64,000 bases of DNA from Thereva unica (taxonomy: Eukaryota > Arthropoda > Insecta > Diptera > Therevidae), in the NCBI GenBank assembly GCA_949987705.1, contig OX465286.1:13001092-13065091 (forward strand), written 5' to 3'. The notes below the pieces were generated by a model. That model did no database searches and was not told the origin of the DNA. It worked only from the letters and a program-made list of their open reading frames with translations. Below, one piece after another: positions 23,151 to 42,100 of this stretch (positions are counted from its first letter, which is position 1; every line of letters starts with the position of its first letter). Position numbers and translations under genes: made by a program.

Positions 23151-25560
23151 CCTTCAGTCGAACTGGGCTAGCTGTACACCTAACCTAAATATAAATAAAA
23201 GTAACAAAAGTATTTTTAAAAAGTAGAGAAATGATTTCCAGAACAGAATCTCTCTTATATTGTATAGAATATATCAGTATCAACATTTCTTCATTCATTT
23301 TTCTCTTGTTAAATAAATAACAAAAACAAAAACCCTTTTACATTGCTACTTTCATAATGTACTTCTTTCTCATTGAACAAGTCAAAAGGGGTAAAGCAAT
23401 TTACTTTTTTTTAATCCCTTTGATGTAGAGAAGATCCTTAAACTCGTGACATATTCTCCAACCCAACCACTTTTTTTTTGTGTATATTAAAATAAAAGCT
23501 TGTGAATTTTTTGATTCCCGCAATGCAACCCAATCAGGCTCTTATTATTATTTACATGTTTTTTTTGTTTTGTTTAAAGCATATATTGCTAGTAAGTGGT
23601 TGTGGTCCCTTCTCATAAAGGCAATCTGTTGAGAGAAAATAGAAGATGTTGAAGAACGATTGTCGAGATGTACAAGTGGATAAGGATTTATTACTTAAGG
23701 TCTTTATTACATGATATACTTGCGCTTTTTTGTGTTGTGTTTTAATGGGAAATACATTTTGTTTTGAGACTAGGATTATGTTTAGAAATTATTTGAATTT
23801 TTTTATATATAGGTACATATTAAAATGTCGCTGTCTGGCTTGATGAATATAAAAGAATGATAAAAGAGCTTTCGATTTGATTTCATGAAGGAATTAATGA
23901 ATTATATTGATGCAGCTATGAAGGATGATTGGTTATGGACTATAGAACTATTTTCAATTAGTTTAATTTATTGTTATAGAACAATTTTCACGTGAAATAT
24001 GCTATGTTATTTTAGTCAAGGCTCTTACCTAGTGTGAAATGCTTTTTGTCTGTTATTATTTTTATTCTACAAGTTTAACTATTTTCCTGTTCATCATCAT
24101 CATCAGCACCATATCACTTCATTTTTCCCGCACAGTCTTGGTCCGGTTAATATTTATTTTTTATAATATTAATTTATTTGAAAGAAAGAGCAGGCGAGAA
24201 ACTTTCTAGATCTTGCAACAAAAACACGCCCAAAAATCATATTCAAAAGAGCGAAACAAAATTATTAATATTGTTGTTATATATTTATACAAAAAGAAAA
24301 GGCATCTTTCAATATAATATAATTGTAGTCATCATTTATGGAATATATATTTATTGAATCCCTTCTTCTAGGACTGTTTTATACCACTTAAGTTTCAATC
24401 AATTTATTTTACTTTTTTTTTTTTTGTTTTTAAACACAGCCAATTACAATGAATCTGTTTTCGTTTTTTTCTCCTTCTTGCAACAATTTTCACCATAAAA
24501 AGAAAATATTTTAATTCATCACACACAAAAAAACAATAAACTTAAAAAAAAAACTCCCGGATAAAAATTGTGTGTGGTGCCCACACACAGAAATCCGCGA
24601 AATCTGCTCCTCACACTTTTTTGGGTAGGCGCTGTACAAAAACCACTTCTTTTTTTCCCCGTCTTTCTTGGTTTCGCTGGTTATTGGTTATCTATTTAAA
24701 GTGTGTCTTTAAGAAAATGTATTTACGAAACAATAAATTCACTTTAATTAATATTATTCAGTATTTTTAATGCACAAAATAATTAATGTGCACTGCACGA
24801 AGTAAAAAATCATTTTTTTAAGGGAGACACAACGCAACAACATGGCCGACTCCTTGTTGTGCTTAATGTTTTTGTTGTTGTTTTGCTCATTACGAAAAAG
24901 ATGTTTTTTTTTTGCTATTTTAATATCCAGAAATTTTTTGTTTTAGATAATAGATAATGTTTTTGTTTGTTATTTAAAAAATATTAGTTTTCTTTTTTAA
25001 ATATTTATTAAATCACTTTATTAATGTCAGATATACTTTTTTTATATGTAAACCCTGTAAACAACAAATTTTTCTAAATAGGGAAAATTTTTGACAATTA
25101 TAAAAAAAAATTCTACGATTTATGCGACATCTGTTGAGAAGTCACTGTATTTTTTATTATTATCCTTATTATCCACTAATTTTGGTTTTTACAAAATCTT
25201 ATTACCAGGACAGACAGCGCTTTTAAACTATTAATTTACTGGAAGGTGTGTTGCTCTGAGTTGTTAGTTAATACCTAATTTTTTAATGATTAACATCAAG
25301 CCTTTAAATCATCACAAATATTTTGATGATTAGCGAGTACATTCAGTTCGTTACAGCGGTTCTCTTATTTTTCATTTTCTCATAGATGGCGAGCTATGCG
25401 GATGTTTAATGTTAATTTTTAAAAAAATACATTTTTTGTCTCCGTAATTCGAAAAATTTTAAAATAAAATGTTTCAGATATGCTTATTTGCGTTTTTGTT
25501 ATTGTTTTTGTTCATTACTTCTCATTTTATTGGATTTTTTAAAATGTAAAAGTTGTCGCT
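23151..25560. other. AT-rich intergenic region between dsh and RpII215
   Basis: About 2.4 kb of AT-rich sequence with many homopolymer tracts. I see no conserved protein, no LINE reading frame and no inverted-repeat element. It lies between the divergent dsh and RpII215 genes, so it may hold promoter elements or non-coding 5' exons of dsh, but none can be fixed by eye. Confidence 0.45.
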
Positions 25561-25569
25561 GTCATAAAC

Positions 25570-26304
25570 CAATACCATCGTGATATGTGAGAAAGTGATT
25601 GATAATCAAATACGCCACAATATTTTCACAACATGTAATTTTAATGTTAACCAATACGGATTCCAAATTTCTTCCTCTACTGAGACTGCTGCGATCGAGT
25701 CAATTGGTATTATCAACCAAAATATTGATAAGCAGTTAAACACCTCTGCCTTTTTTGTTAATATTAGCATAGACAAATAAACTTTTATTTGTCTATGATA
25801 TTAGTAAAGCTTTTGACACGGTGAATCATGATATACTACTTAATAAAATTGATCAGTTAGGGATAAGAGGCAAGGCATACACCCTTATTAAATCTTTTAT
25901 TGAAAATAGAGAAACTTCCACCAAGGTCAACTCGACATTAAGCAACAAAATGTCAATTAAGTCAGGTGTTCCACAGGGCTCCATTCTTGGCCCAACTTTA
26001 TTTTTATTATATGTTACCGACATCAACAAAATTAATTTAAATGGAAACTATTGCATTTATGTTGATGATATAGTCTTCATTCAGGCTGCCAAGACTCAAA
26101 GCCAGTTACAGAGTCAATTAATGATGACCTAGCTTTCCTCTCAAGGTGGGCTATAGCAAATAAATTCAAAGTTAACAAGAGCAAGACTAGTTATATAGTC
26201 TTTAAGCAAAAAAACGTCCCCCCATTAATATCTCCGTGGAAATAGAAAATGAAATAATAGCACCTGTAATTGTTTTGTCATTGATGAAAATTTGAATTTT
26301 TCGT
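25570..26304 (+). mobile_element. Jockey/CR1-type LINE reverse-transcriptase fragment
   Basis: 25580-25780 carries NQYGFQISSSTETAAIES and INQNIDKQLNTSAFFVNIS. 25821-26132 carries MNHDILLNKIDQLGIRGKAY, KSGVPQGSILGPTLFLLYVT and YCIYVDDIVF (catalytic YVDD). A stop and a frameshift separate the two blocks near 25780. It is 5' truncated. Its 3' end continues into the tandemly repeated segment at 26305-26904. It lies about 1.1 kb upstream of the RpII215 start codon. Confidence 0.75.
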
Positions 26305-26904
26305 TGGCTAACAATGCTTATACCAGCGAAAGCTGCCTGTGTTGTTTAGCATTTCTTTTTTTTTTTTGTTATCTCTTTTATTTAAATTTTACACTAATTC
26401 TGTTTTATCCTTGTAAAATCCTTCTGTGAATTCTATTGAAATAAATAAATAAATAAATTAAATAAATAATCAAAATGCCCTAATGTTACACAAAATGTTG
26501 TCTGTGGCTAACAATGCTTATACCAGCGAAAGCTGCCTGTGTTGTTTAGCATTTCTTATTTTTTTTGTTATCTCTTTTATTTAAATTTTACACTAATTCT
26601 GTTTTATCCTTGTAAAATCCTTCTGTGAATTCTATTGAAATAAATAAATAAATAAATTAAATAAATAATCAAAATGCCCTAATGTTACACAAAATGTTGT
26701 CTGTGGCTAACAATGCTTATACCAGCGAAAGCTGCCTGTGTTGTTTAGCATTTCTTATTTTTTTTGTTATCTCTTTTATTTAAATTTTACACTAATTCTG
26801 TTTTATCCTTGTAAAATCCTTCTGTGAATTCTATTGAAATAAATAAATAAATAAATTAAATAAATAATCAAAATGCCCTAATGTTACACAAAATGTTGTC
26901 TGTC
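26305..26904 (+). repeat. Three tandem copies of a ~199-bp LINE 3' end
   Basis: The unit GGCTAACAATGCTTATACCA...ACACAAAATGTTGTCTGT starts at 26306, 26506 and 26705. The periods are 200 and 199 bp, and copies are nearly identical apart from the length of a T run. Each unit contains CCTTCTGTGAATTCTATTG followed by AAATAAATAAATAAAT, which looks like the polyadenylation region and A-rich tail of the LINE just upstream. The array lies 490 bp upstream of the RpII215 start codon. Confidence 0.92.
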
Positions 26905-27395
26905 GCCTTAATTTAGTAAATGCACATTAAGAGCAATGTCTGTCCTGGGTATTAGTTATTTTAAATATATTATTTACACAATTTTCTTCAAAATAATAAC
27001 GTTTTATGATTTAAATAAAATAAATAAACCGCCAGAAAACATATATGAATAAAATTTCAGTCATACAACTTTCAAGTATAAAAAAAACACAAAAAACCCT
27101 ACATAAAAACCGCTGTATAAATACACAGCAACACATGTCAATTTATAAAAAGGGGAAAAAATACTTGTTATAGCTCAAAATTAAGATGGTGGCCGACTAA
27201 ATAAGGCGCATCTTTGTTTTGCTTCACAATATTATTATAAATAATCATAAAAATAGTGGTTTTAATCGAAAAAAAATATTAACAAACAATATTATAAACT
27301 TTTAATAATTATAAAATAATTATATAATAAGAGTATTGATGTTGTGCTATTGTGAAATTCAATTATAAAAAAAAACAAATTCCTAAAGCCTAAAA
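26905..27395 (+). promoter_or_regulatory. RpII215 upstream region and 5' leader
   Basis: AT-rich sequence directly upstream of the RpII215 start codon, presumed promoter and leader by position. A GC-richer island near 27180-27215 (AAGATGGTGGCCGACTAA) stands out. It resembles a YY1/Pho-type ATGGC core, but this is only a resemblance. No TATA box or initiator could be assigned with confidence. Confidence 0.35.
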
Positions 27396-34099
<6,704 letters not shown>

Positions 34100-35003
34100 G
34101 CAACATTATTGAAAACTTTGTGAATTGTGAAATAGCATCAATTTTTGTTTTGAAAAGTGGTGGTGTAAGAATTTAGTTTGTAATAACAAAAAAAAATATT
34201 AATTTAAGTACTCTTTGTAATAATTTTAAAGATATCCTATATTATATTTTGAATTTCAATTACAGTTATTTGTGGTGTTTTACTCCTAGAGATAATATAA
34301 GCCTTCAGAGAGCTCCACCTTTGGCCCCCTTTAGAGTTTTTGCTCCCTATTGGGCTTCGCGCCCCGCAGGCTAGGTAGTCTGCTTTCTCGTTTCCATCTG
34401 TGTTCTTATGTTGGTTAACTTAGGCAAGCGACGCGTTATGCTGGCTCCCGAGTCGATCATCGCCCCGCAGGCCGCAGCAAATGGTAGATCCTGGTCGCAG
34501 TTCATAACCTCAGTTTAAGGGCTGCACAGGGCCGGCTCGATGGGTGTGAAGGTTGGGAGAGCGTAGTAGGTCTAAAAAAACATCAAGTGCTTGTTATTCC
34601 TATTGTGGCCGACCTCAGAATCTTTCCCAACTTTACGGCATTGTAGCTCATGTTCAGTGTTGGCCACATACCAGTGTGCTATACTTGAGGGGATTGGACC
34701 TACCATGGCTGTGGATATCCGCAGAATCATTTTTGGCTTAGGATTACCTCATCTTTTGCCGAAGGCTTGCAGGCTCTTTGGAAGTGAGCATATGGCTCCT
34801 AGGAGTCTCTACACTCCCTCTTGTAAGTCTCTGTGCCCCTGCAGGGTCTGTGGAAGTGACCATATGTCTCCTAGGGTTTATAGGTTGTGGTATCTTTTCC
34901 GAGGCATTGACTGTAGATACTTATCTTCATCTACCCAGCGAGCGTCTTGCAGGCGGAAGCTTGTTCCGTAAATTCACGGCTTGAGACAGAATGGATGTAC
35001 GTA
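34100..35003. other. RpII215 3' flank with an unclassified repeat
   Basis: The first ~170 bp after the stop codon are AT-rich, presumably 3' UTR. From about 34290 the sequence becomes GC-richer and looks inserted. Within it, a ~70-bp unit (TTTGGAAGTGAGCATATGGC and GTGGAAGTGACCATATGTCT) is repeated imperfectly at about 34775 and 34845. No reading frame belongs to a family I recognise. Confidence 0.35.
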
Positions 35004-35113
35004 GGGTGGTAGTTCGTAAGTTGTTTCAGTCGACCTCTTCATACAAATATTCGAGTGCTACAAAAATGTTTGTATGAAGAGGTCGATTGAAACAATAAAA
35101 CGTGCTAAAACCC
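35004..35113. mobile_element. ~110-bp palindromic foldback MITE
   Basis: The left arm GGGTGGTAG...GTAAGTTGTTTC and the right arm AGGTCGATTGAAAC...CTAAAACCC form inverted halves around a short AT-rich loop. CGACCTCTTCATACAAA is shared with the element at 22084-22184. The two arms are slightly diverged. It lies between RpII215 and the hAT-like element at 35166. Confidence 0.75.
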
Positions 35114-35165
35114 GAGATCTGACGACAAACCCATCCGGTTGGCGGCCGGAGGGGTGTGTGGTGAT

Positions 35166-35945
35166 TAGTGGTGGGCAATATGGCTCTTTTCAGTGAACTG
35201 GTTCTTTTGGTTCCGCTCACTAAAAAGAACCATTCAAAAGATCCGTTCATTCGGTTCATTTGGTTCATTGGCCTTAAATATGGTGAAATCGTCAAAACAT
35301 TGAGTGCTATAAAAACTACAAACAAACACATACATTTCAATAAAATACTAAACCCAATTTTTACTACTAATAAAAATCAATTAATTTCCTAATAAAATCA
35401 CACTTCCAGTTTGAACAATTGATTTACCTTAAGATGTCCTACATTTTATTCCAATAAATTTAAAACGATGCTATTTCCGTTCAATTCCCCTTTTCGATAA
35501 ATTTTATCTAATCCTCCTACACTCGAAAATTGAAATTTGTATAATTTATCTAATTAGAATTCTCCCTAAATTTTAAAAGTTCTTCATAAAACTTTCTTAA
35601 CTCTCATCTATTTCAAAATTTTTATTTCCAATTAGAATTTCTCAGGGAAAAGTCCCAACTCTCTCTCACATCTTGAATATATCATAAATACAACCAAAAC
35701 AGAATCTCTGAGCGAGATATCTCACCCCTTCTGCATGCATGATTCATTCAATCGCTCTTTTTTCAGATCATTCAAAACCCGTACATTTGGTTCGTTTCGT
35801 TCATAACACAGTACAGTACAATTGAACCAGTGCTGAACCATTGAACGAAAGAACGGAACATGTACTACTTAGTGAACCAGGTCATTTAGCTCAGTACACT
35901 GTTCCGTTCAGTACGAACGGATCATTCGCGAACGACACAGCACTA
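35166..35945. mobile_element. hAT-like MITE with an 8-bp TSD
   Basis: GTGGTGAT occurs at 35158-35165 and 35946-35953, a perfect 8-bp duplication. The ends read TAGTGGTGGGC on the left and, reverse complemented, TAGTGCTGTG on the right. Subterminal regions hold repeated GAAC/GTTC motifs (GTGAACTGGTTC, CCGTTCATTCGGTTCATTTG, ATTGAACCAGTGCTGAACC), as often seen in hAT elements. The 780-bp interior is AT-rich and encodes nothing recognisable, so it is non-autonomous. Confidence 0.85.
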
Positions 35946-35953
35946 GTGGTGAT

Positions 35954-36509
35954 ACTCGGCTTCAAGGCGAAAACTTTCAGTCCACGGCCTGCCGTCGACC
36001 TGTGTGTGAAATGGGGCCTTAAGATATTGCTAAATCCTACACAAAAAATTGTATACGAACGCCAGAAAGTACCATAGTAGCCCCTCGACTGTTTAGCCGC
36101 CACCGACGCGCGAGTCGATGAATGCTGCGGCGTACGATCCAAGTAACACCGACTCGCGAAAAAGCCATTAGAATGTAGAACTACAGGAAGGGCCCTCGCC
36201 GAATTCAAGCGAAAAAAGCGAGTGGAATAGAGGAGGGGCAAGTAGGAGTTCGAACTATCAGTTATCTATAATTAAAGCTTGTCGCCCGTAAAAACGTATT
36301 TTAAGTGTTAAATACTGGAGATTTTTTAAAATATGAAAATCTCACGTCAGATTAGGGGAGGGGGTCGAGCCAAATCTCACCAAGATGGAGAGGGGGGGGG
36401 GAGGTTGAAAAATCGCCTCACGTAATTTATGGACGACTCCTAACTCTGTGTTGGGTTCCTGGACACCGATAAATTGGGGGAAACTGCAGTTACTTAATCC
36501 AGATAGGTT
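35954..36509. other. Intergenic sequence, no recognised gene
   Basis: Sequence between the hAT-like element and the next RTE-like LINE. It contains no frame with a family resemblance, no inverted-repeat element and no tandem array. A short G-run (AGAGGGGGGGGGAGG) lies near 36388. Confidence 0.4.
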
Positions 36510-37583
36510 CTTTCTTCTTTGATCCGTTAGTTGGCGGTCCGAGCGGGACATCCCAGCAACGAATACGCTGCTGTCGGTGCCGCTGGGTCTCGAACTCTTC
36601 TCACGATTCGTTTCCATTCGTGCCGGTTTTTGGCGACGTCTCAAGTCTCGGTGACTGATAATCGTTGATTCTTTAGGTCGCCCTCCATATTCTTTAGCTA
36701 GGTTTTCTTCGTTACCGATATCTGAATTCTCCAGTCTGTGGGACGGTCTCGCCAGAGAAGTTTACGTGGCAAGCGGTTATCATCCATTTGACAAACATGT
36801 CCAAACCACCGCAGTCGTTTTTGTATTTCTTCTTCGATCAGTGTCCTAATCGGATCTTTGTCTAACTGTCTCGTTTCGAAGGCGATCGCGGAGTAAGACA
36901 CTGAGAATCGGCCTCAAGCATCGCATTTGGAAGACGTCGAGCTTCTTGACGTCCGGTTTGAGCAGTGTCCAATTTTCCGATCCGTATAGAAGAATCGGAA
37001 GGATCAACGTTAGGTCCATCAACTGGACTTCGATCCATCCGTTGTGAGCACTTTGGTCTTTTCCGCATTAGTTTTTAACCCGTATGACTGGGCGATGCGA
37101 GAAATGTCATATAAAATGTCCGTTGCTTAGGCATCCGTTTCGGCGAAGACGGCGCTATCGTCGGCGAACATTAAGTCGGTTACGTCTTATTGAACTCCCG
37201 AGTCGTCCATCGAATGCTTTACGAATAATCGCGTCGATCACATGAAGAGAAGTTGCGAAGCGGTATCGAGAAACTGATTCGTCTCGCTGTCGGACATCCG
37301 TTTGAATCGGGAACTCCTCGGATAAGTCGCTTCGAATACGAACGCTGCTGGTTGAGCAATCGTACGACGACGTTTGGAGAAGTTGGGCGATTTTCAATGG
37401 CACGTGTTCGGTTTTCAAGCTGTTCCAATCGAAAGCGTATTTGAAAACGACGACAGTTCTTTTGCCGCAACGAATTCTTTCTTCCATTAGCTGACGGAGT
37501 GCGAATATTTGATCAATACATCCTCGAATCGGGCCTACGCATTGCACGTACGTCTTTGAGCGTCGATCGGAATCTTGCGTTGA
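36510..37583 (-). mobile_element. RTE-like LINE, rearranged 3' copy
   Basis: The 3' terminus at 36510 has (TTC)n and the complement of the family tail, followed by RHEWKR...TEARDVAKN and EEIQKRLRWFGHVCQMDDNR (36698-36901). Minus-strand RT-region shreds extend to 37540 ([33 protein letters not shown]). Near 37520-37580 sequence matching 9521-9580 of the long copy is joined directly to sequence matching about 8670. About 850 bp of the middle are therefore deleted. Confidence 0.75.
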
Positions 37584-38560
37584 TCAAGAATCAGGAAAAC
37601 ATTTGGTAAATTAAAATCACCTAAAAGTAGGATTTCGTCTTTGGAATCCACCATATCCTGGATATGATTTATGCAGGAAATTAGGATATAATAAAGGTTA
37701 TGACCTTTATCGTCAAGAGTGCTGAGCATATCGGGTGGGATGTAACAACAAATCAAGAACAGGTTATTATGGGCAAGAGAGACTTTAAGAGCGAGAAGTT
37801 CAATGTCCAAAGAGTTAGGAAGCGTTATTGATCAGCAATTGAGACGGCTTAAGGCTAGGAAGCGTTATTGATCAGCAATTGAGACGGTTACTACAGGCAA
37901 ATAGCAAACCACCTCCACGAGCCTCCGACTCATTATATCTATCCCTACGAAAAACTTGGAAGGAGGAGTCGAAAAGTTCGGCATTGAGAATTCCCCTATA
38001 TAACCATGTTTCCGTAAAAGCGATTATATCAAAATCGCTGGCCGAAGTTGATAGGAACACATCGTGGGTTTTGGATCTCATTCCTCTTACGTTTTGGTAA
38101 TAGAGGGTGAGCGTCTTAAGTTTTTTGAAACGTGGTGAGAGTCAGGAGTGCGATGTATACGTGTGCGGGGAACAAAGTACATATTTAGAGAAGGTACCGG
38201 GAGGCCAGGAAGTCGGGTCCAAAAGCTTTTCAGCGGTACTGGACGGTGCAGACAGAACAAAGGACGCGACCGGGTTGTAAGAATTGCTAATCTTTTTGCA
38301 GGAGATTGTCACAGGATTGATTTCTTTTCCCCTTAAATAATCTTCGATTGCCTCTGGCGTAGTTTCAGGGGCAAAGCGCGAAATGAAAATATTTCGCGGT
38401 CTGGCTACAGTTACTAGGCTGGTGCAGGTTACCGAAGACCCAGTAACCCCAGCGTCCAATTGTCCACCAATATTGCCACCGGATTAGATGACGTATCAGA
38501 CTCTGGGATAGAGTTAGAGTCCATTGAAAGTAAAAGGGCGGGGACCGAACTGGCCGAATA
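37584..38560 (-). mobile_element. Jockey-type LINE ORF1/endonuclease fragment
   Basis: From 5' to 3' on the minus strand: 38142-38459 carries RNIFISRFAPETTPEAIEDY...SFVLSAPSSTAEKLLDPTSW, the C-terminal domain found in ORF1 proteins of Jockey-like LINEs. 37872-38081 carries FDIIAFTETWLYRGI and RGGGLLFA (endonuclease start). 37535-37810 carries LFLICCYIPPDM and ILLLGDFNLPNV (endonuclease Gly-Asp-x-Asn motif). Frames are broken between blocks, and the RT part is absent. Confidence 0.7.
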
Positions 38561-39095
38561 TGGCCGACTTTGGGCGCAAGGCGTTCAAAATCTCGCGTTC
38601 AGCTGAACCAAAAAGATATGGGCTGTGTAGTGAAGGTGCCGACCGGTCACTGTCCCTTTGACCCGCACCCAGGAAGAAACTGTCTCCCATCTAATCTGTA
38701 CGTGTCTGTGTATCATGAGAAAAGGGACCCTCCTTGGCTCACATTTCCTTGATTGATTGGGTGAGCTACAAAATACTAGTTTTCTTGACCTCTGTCGCTT
38801 TATTAAAAGCTTCAAATGGCTTGACATGCCCTGAAATCTTTGCTCAATCACTAGAATGACATCACAATGGTCCCAATGATGTGCCTAAGTGGGTTCCCTA
38901 GTGGGGGGAGCAGCCATTTCAACCTAACCTATCCTAGGTGTTTGGAAATTCCATGGGTAGATGTTGATGAACCCGCATTTGATCTTCGATATGTTATACA
39001 AGTTCGGAATCACCGTTGAATGTTTAGAAGAGGAATGATCTCAGAGCTTTATTATAACTATAAGCGAATAGAAACAATTTTGTACATAAAAAAAT
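38561..39095. other. Intergenic sequence with a short group B relic
   Basis: No gene is seen. At about 38935-39015 a short piece (GTAGATGTTGATGAACCCGC, TTGATCTTCGATATGTTATA) matches the minus-strand 3' part of the group B LINE. The rest is not recognised. The last ~100 bp are the DUS gene's 3' flank. Confidence 0.4.
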
Positions 39096-39101
39096 TTTAT
39101 T
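39096..39101 (-). terminator. Polyadenylation signal AATAAA of the DUS4L-type gene
   Basis: On the minus strand AATAAA occurs 56-61 nt after the TGA stop of the dihydrouridine synthase gene, followed by a T-rich stretch. Position and context fit a cleavage/polyadenylation signal. Confidence 0.55.
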
Positions 39102-39156
39102 CCTTGAGGACAAAAATGAACAATCACAAAAATTTGTGTAAAATTTACGATCATAT

Positions 39157-42100
39157 TCATACGTCGAATATAGAAGCACCAGAAATATCGAATGGTCCAT
39201 CGCATTCATTGTTTGGGCATGTTAGGCTTTGAAATTCACTAAAAAATTTCCCTGGTCGTTCTTTCATTACGCTCAACGACGGTTCAGTTGCCATTTCTTC
39301 GGCATTCTTCAATGTTAAATTTCTCATTTTATACAAGCTATCATCGTATTTACATACAATATTTTTATGGCCATCAACAGCTGGCCGTCCTGGCTCAATG
39401 CTAATATCGTAATTATCTTTTAAAAAATCGAAAACTTCTTCCTTTTTTGAGAAATTATTAAATTTAACACGAACCTTCTTCGGCATTAATTTCTCCATCA
39501 TAAATGTTAAATGATGATGGAAGCATTGAAATGTAATACGATCACCAGCTGCACTGGCCAATTCTGTCCAATTTTTGACGCATTCAATAGTTGTAAGATT
39601 ATTGCCGCTAAATAATGTCGGATTACTGAGTATACCACGTGCAGCCATTACTCCATCGCATTTTGTTTCATTAAAAATGCGATCAGAATCGTTTCGTGTT
39701 CGAACATCACCATTAAATATAATTGGTATGCTAACGGACTTCTTTATTTCTGCCACTGATAGTGTATCAACTGGATCGGATGATTTTTGCCACGGACGTC
39801 GGCCATGTATTGTTAAGAATGTTGCACCGCATTTCTCGAGCTGCTGGCATAGGTTAATTGTTGTTGATAGTTGCTTCTCTAATATACGCAATTTTATTGA
39901 ACAGCTAAATGATCCAGGTGTGTTTCTTTTGATAGTTTGTAGCATATCCTTTAGCAATGATGGGTTTTTAAGTAAAGCACAGCCATAACCATCGGCAATG
40001 GCCCATTTTTGTGGGCAGCCGCAATTTAAGTCTACGCCATCAACATAAGGATAGATTAATTCAGTTGCTGTTAGAAATTCAATTGAATTTTTAGCTGCAA
40101 ATTGTGCAATCAGTGGTGAATCGTCTGAAATAAGCATAAGGAGTATTTAGCACGTATGGTGACATCAATGGACTTTTCGTTTATGCATCAATATATTATG
40201 GATGCTAGGGGTATTAGTAAGCTTAGTACGGGGTGGGATAGAATAGATTTGGGATTATGAGGACCAGGAAAGATATTTAACGAGATGGCGATGAACTCTT
40301 GAATGTTGTAAGAGTTTGGAAACATTGACTGGCAAAGAGTGTTCCACAATCATAGGAACGCATTTCTGCAATCTCTTAGCAACTCCCAAGCACTGTGACG
40401 CTTGTTTGGCGAATATGTGCTCATTCCATCGCTCAGGTATTTGCTTATAGTAACGGCTGCGATGTAAAACGATGGGTGCGCCACCAAGTCTACAGCATGC
40501 TCTGACACTTATAAGGAGATGTTCCAGGTTTTATTGGAAATACAACAGCCCTTAAGTTTTGGAACCATTGAAATCAACTTGAGTGTTACGGCGCTCAATC
40601 GAGAATCGGCTCAATGTCTCCGCTGTTGATGGAATTGAATATAAATCCACGATCGTAAAGACAACGTCTGGCTTGTCTTGAATTTTCGAAGTTGTACGAG
40701 TAGCACAAAGGCCGGAAACTTAATTGTGAATGGCCAGAAAAAAACTCGATTCAGTTCTTTAGGGTCGGTCCAATACTAATTGCTTAGAGTTTAGCTAATC
40801 CAGAGGGACCAGGATCACAATGTATAATGATGTGTTGAGGCTACGTCTCCCAAAATAGACCAGCTAGCTACCCCGAAGTCGTAGGAAGACGACCCGATGA
40901 CATGGGCCCCTGTGCTAAAAGTCGAGTCGTGTAATGTGAAAAATCTTCGAGTTGAAGAAAGTGACGTTTCAGTCGAATTACTTCTTTCAGCCCAGTGGCT
41001 ATAAACTCAACTTAGCAACCCCATTCTCTGGCCTCTGAGCTGAAAGTCGTAAAGGTCGCAAAGTCACTTTCTTCAACTCAAACGACTTGTCACATTACAC
41101 GACTCGACTTTCAGCACAGGGGCCATGGAATGGTTCGCGAATGAAGCTGTACTGATCAGCAAACGAAGAAGACAAATTTCCATAAGGTTCAAGGTGTGGA
41201 AACAGATCATTCATTCGCAGTCCGCCCTAAGGTACCTGGTAGAGATGGTCGACTGGAAGCTAAACTTTAAACAGAGAGGGCGTGACGGATTAAGTGTCCG
41301 CTACTTGTACAACACGGTCAAGAATGCTGCCCAACGTAGGGCCCCTAGCCGCCACCTCCGCTTCTTGCGAGGCTGGTTAGACTCAGTCCTGCTATACGTA
41401 GCGGCAATGTGGGTAGCAGCCTTGAGCACGATGGCTAAAAGCAGAAAATGGAGGCCCGCATTTTATTTATGTATAAGTCTAAGCTCAGGTGTCACCCTTT
41501 GTACTACCAGTCCCTCATGTCTTACACGTCAAGGTCAGGTGTCTGGTAGTAAGCTTAGCTCGAAGGATGGAGAAAGGATAAAATAGATTAAAGTGAGTCT
41601 GGGGGGTGCACGAGGAGATAGAGATGAACCTTGCGTTTGAACTCTTGGATGCTGTATGAGTTCGGGAAAGCTGACTGTGGGGGGTTGTTCCACAGTCGGG
41701 TTGTTCTCGAAAAGAACGAATTTCAAAACTGATGTGTGCGCGAAAATAAGGGCTGTAGATAGTGAGGATGAGCCGAAAGGGCTAGTCTTGTGTTGCGGGA
41801 AAAACATTGCCGTGGAGGCAGGAGGTTATATATTTCGGTGGAACAGTCGTTATGGTAGATGCGGTAGAATTTCACCAGAGCCGCTACATTCCTGCGGTGA
41901 CTTAATGAATCAATTGTGGAGCAAATGGCGACGTCGCCAATGAGTTGCAGGGCGCGGTTCTGCACCTTGTCCAGCCACGCTAAGGTGGTACTCGGTGCCC
42001 CTGCCCAGATATATGAGTAGATTATAGCCCTGGCCGACGGCGGAAGGAGGAAATTGCATCTTTTAAGGAATCCCAAGCATTATGATGCTTGTTTAGCGAT

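Noticed and set aside
23151..25560. A hidden gene between dsh and RpII215 (for example the frame at 24570-24770)
   Set aside because: The frame is short, shows no similarity to a known family and lies in AT-rich sequence without splice-site support.
26305..26904. CRISPR-like array
   Set aside because: The units are 199 bp, contiguous and without unique spacers; they are a tandem LINE 3' end in a eukaryotic genome.
34553..34984. Overlapping plus-strand frames downstream of RpII215
   Set aside because: Three frames overlap in a repetitive GC-richer stretch and none shows family resemblance; probably repeat sequence.
41125..41586. A 153-residue plus-strand frame as a host gene
   Set aside because: It starts in the flank of a MITE, overlaps the antisense strand of a group B LINE and resembles no protein family.
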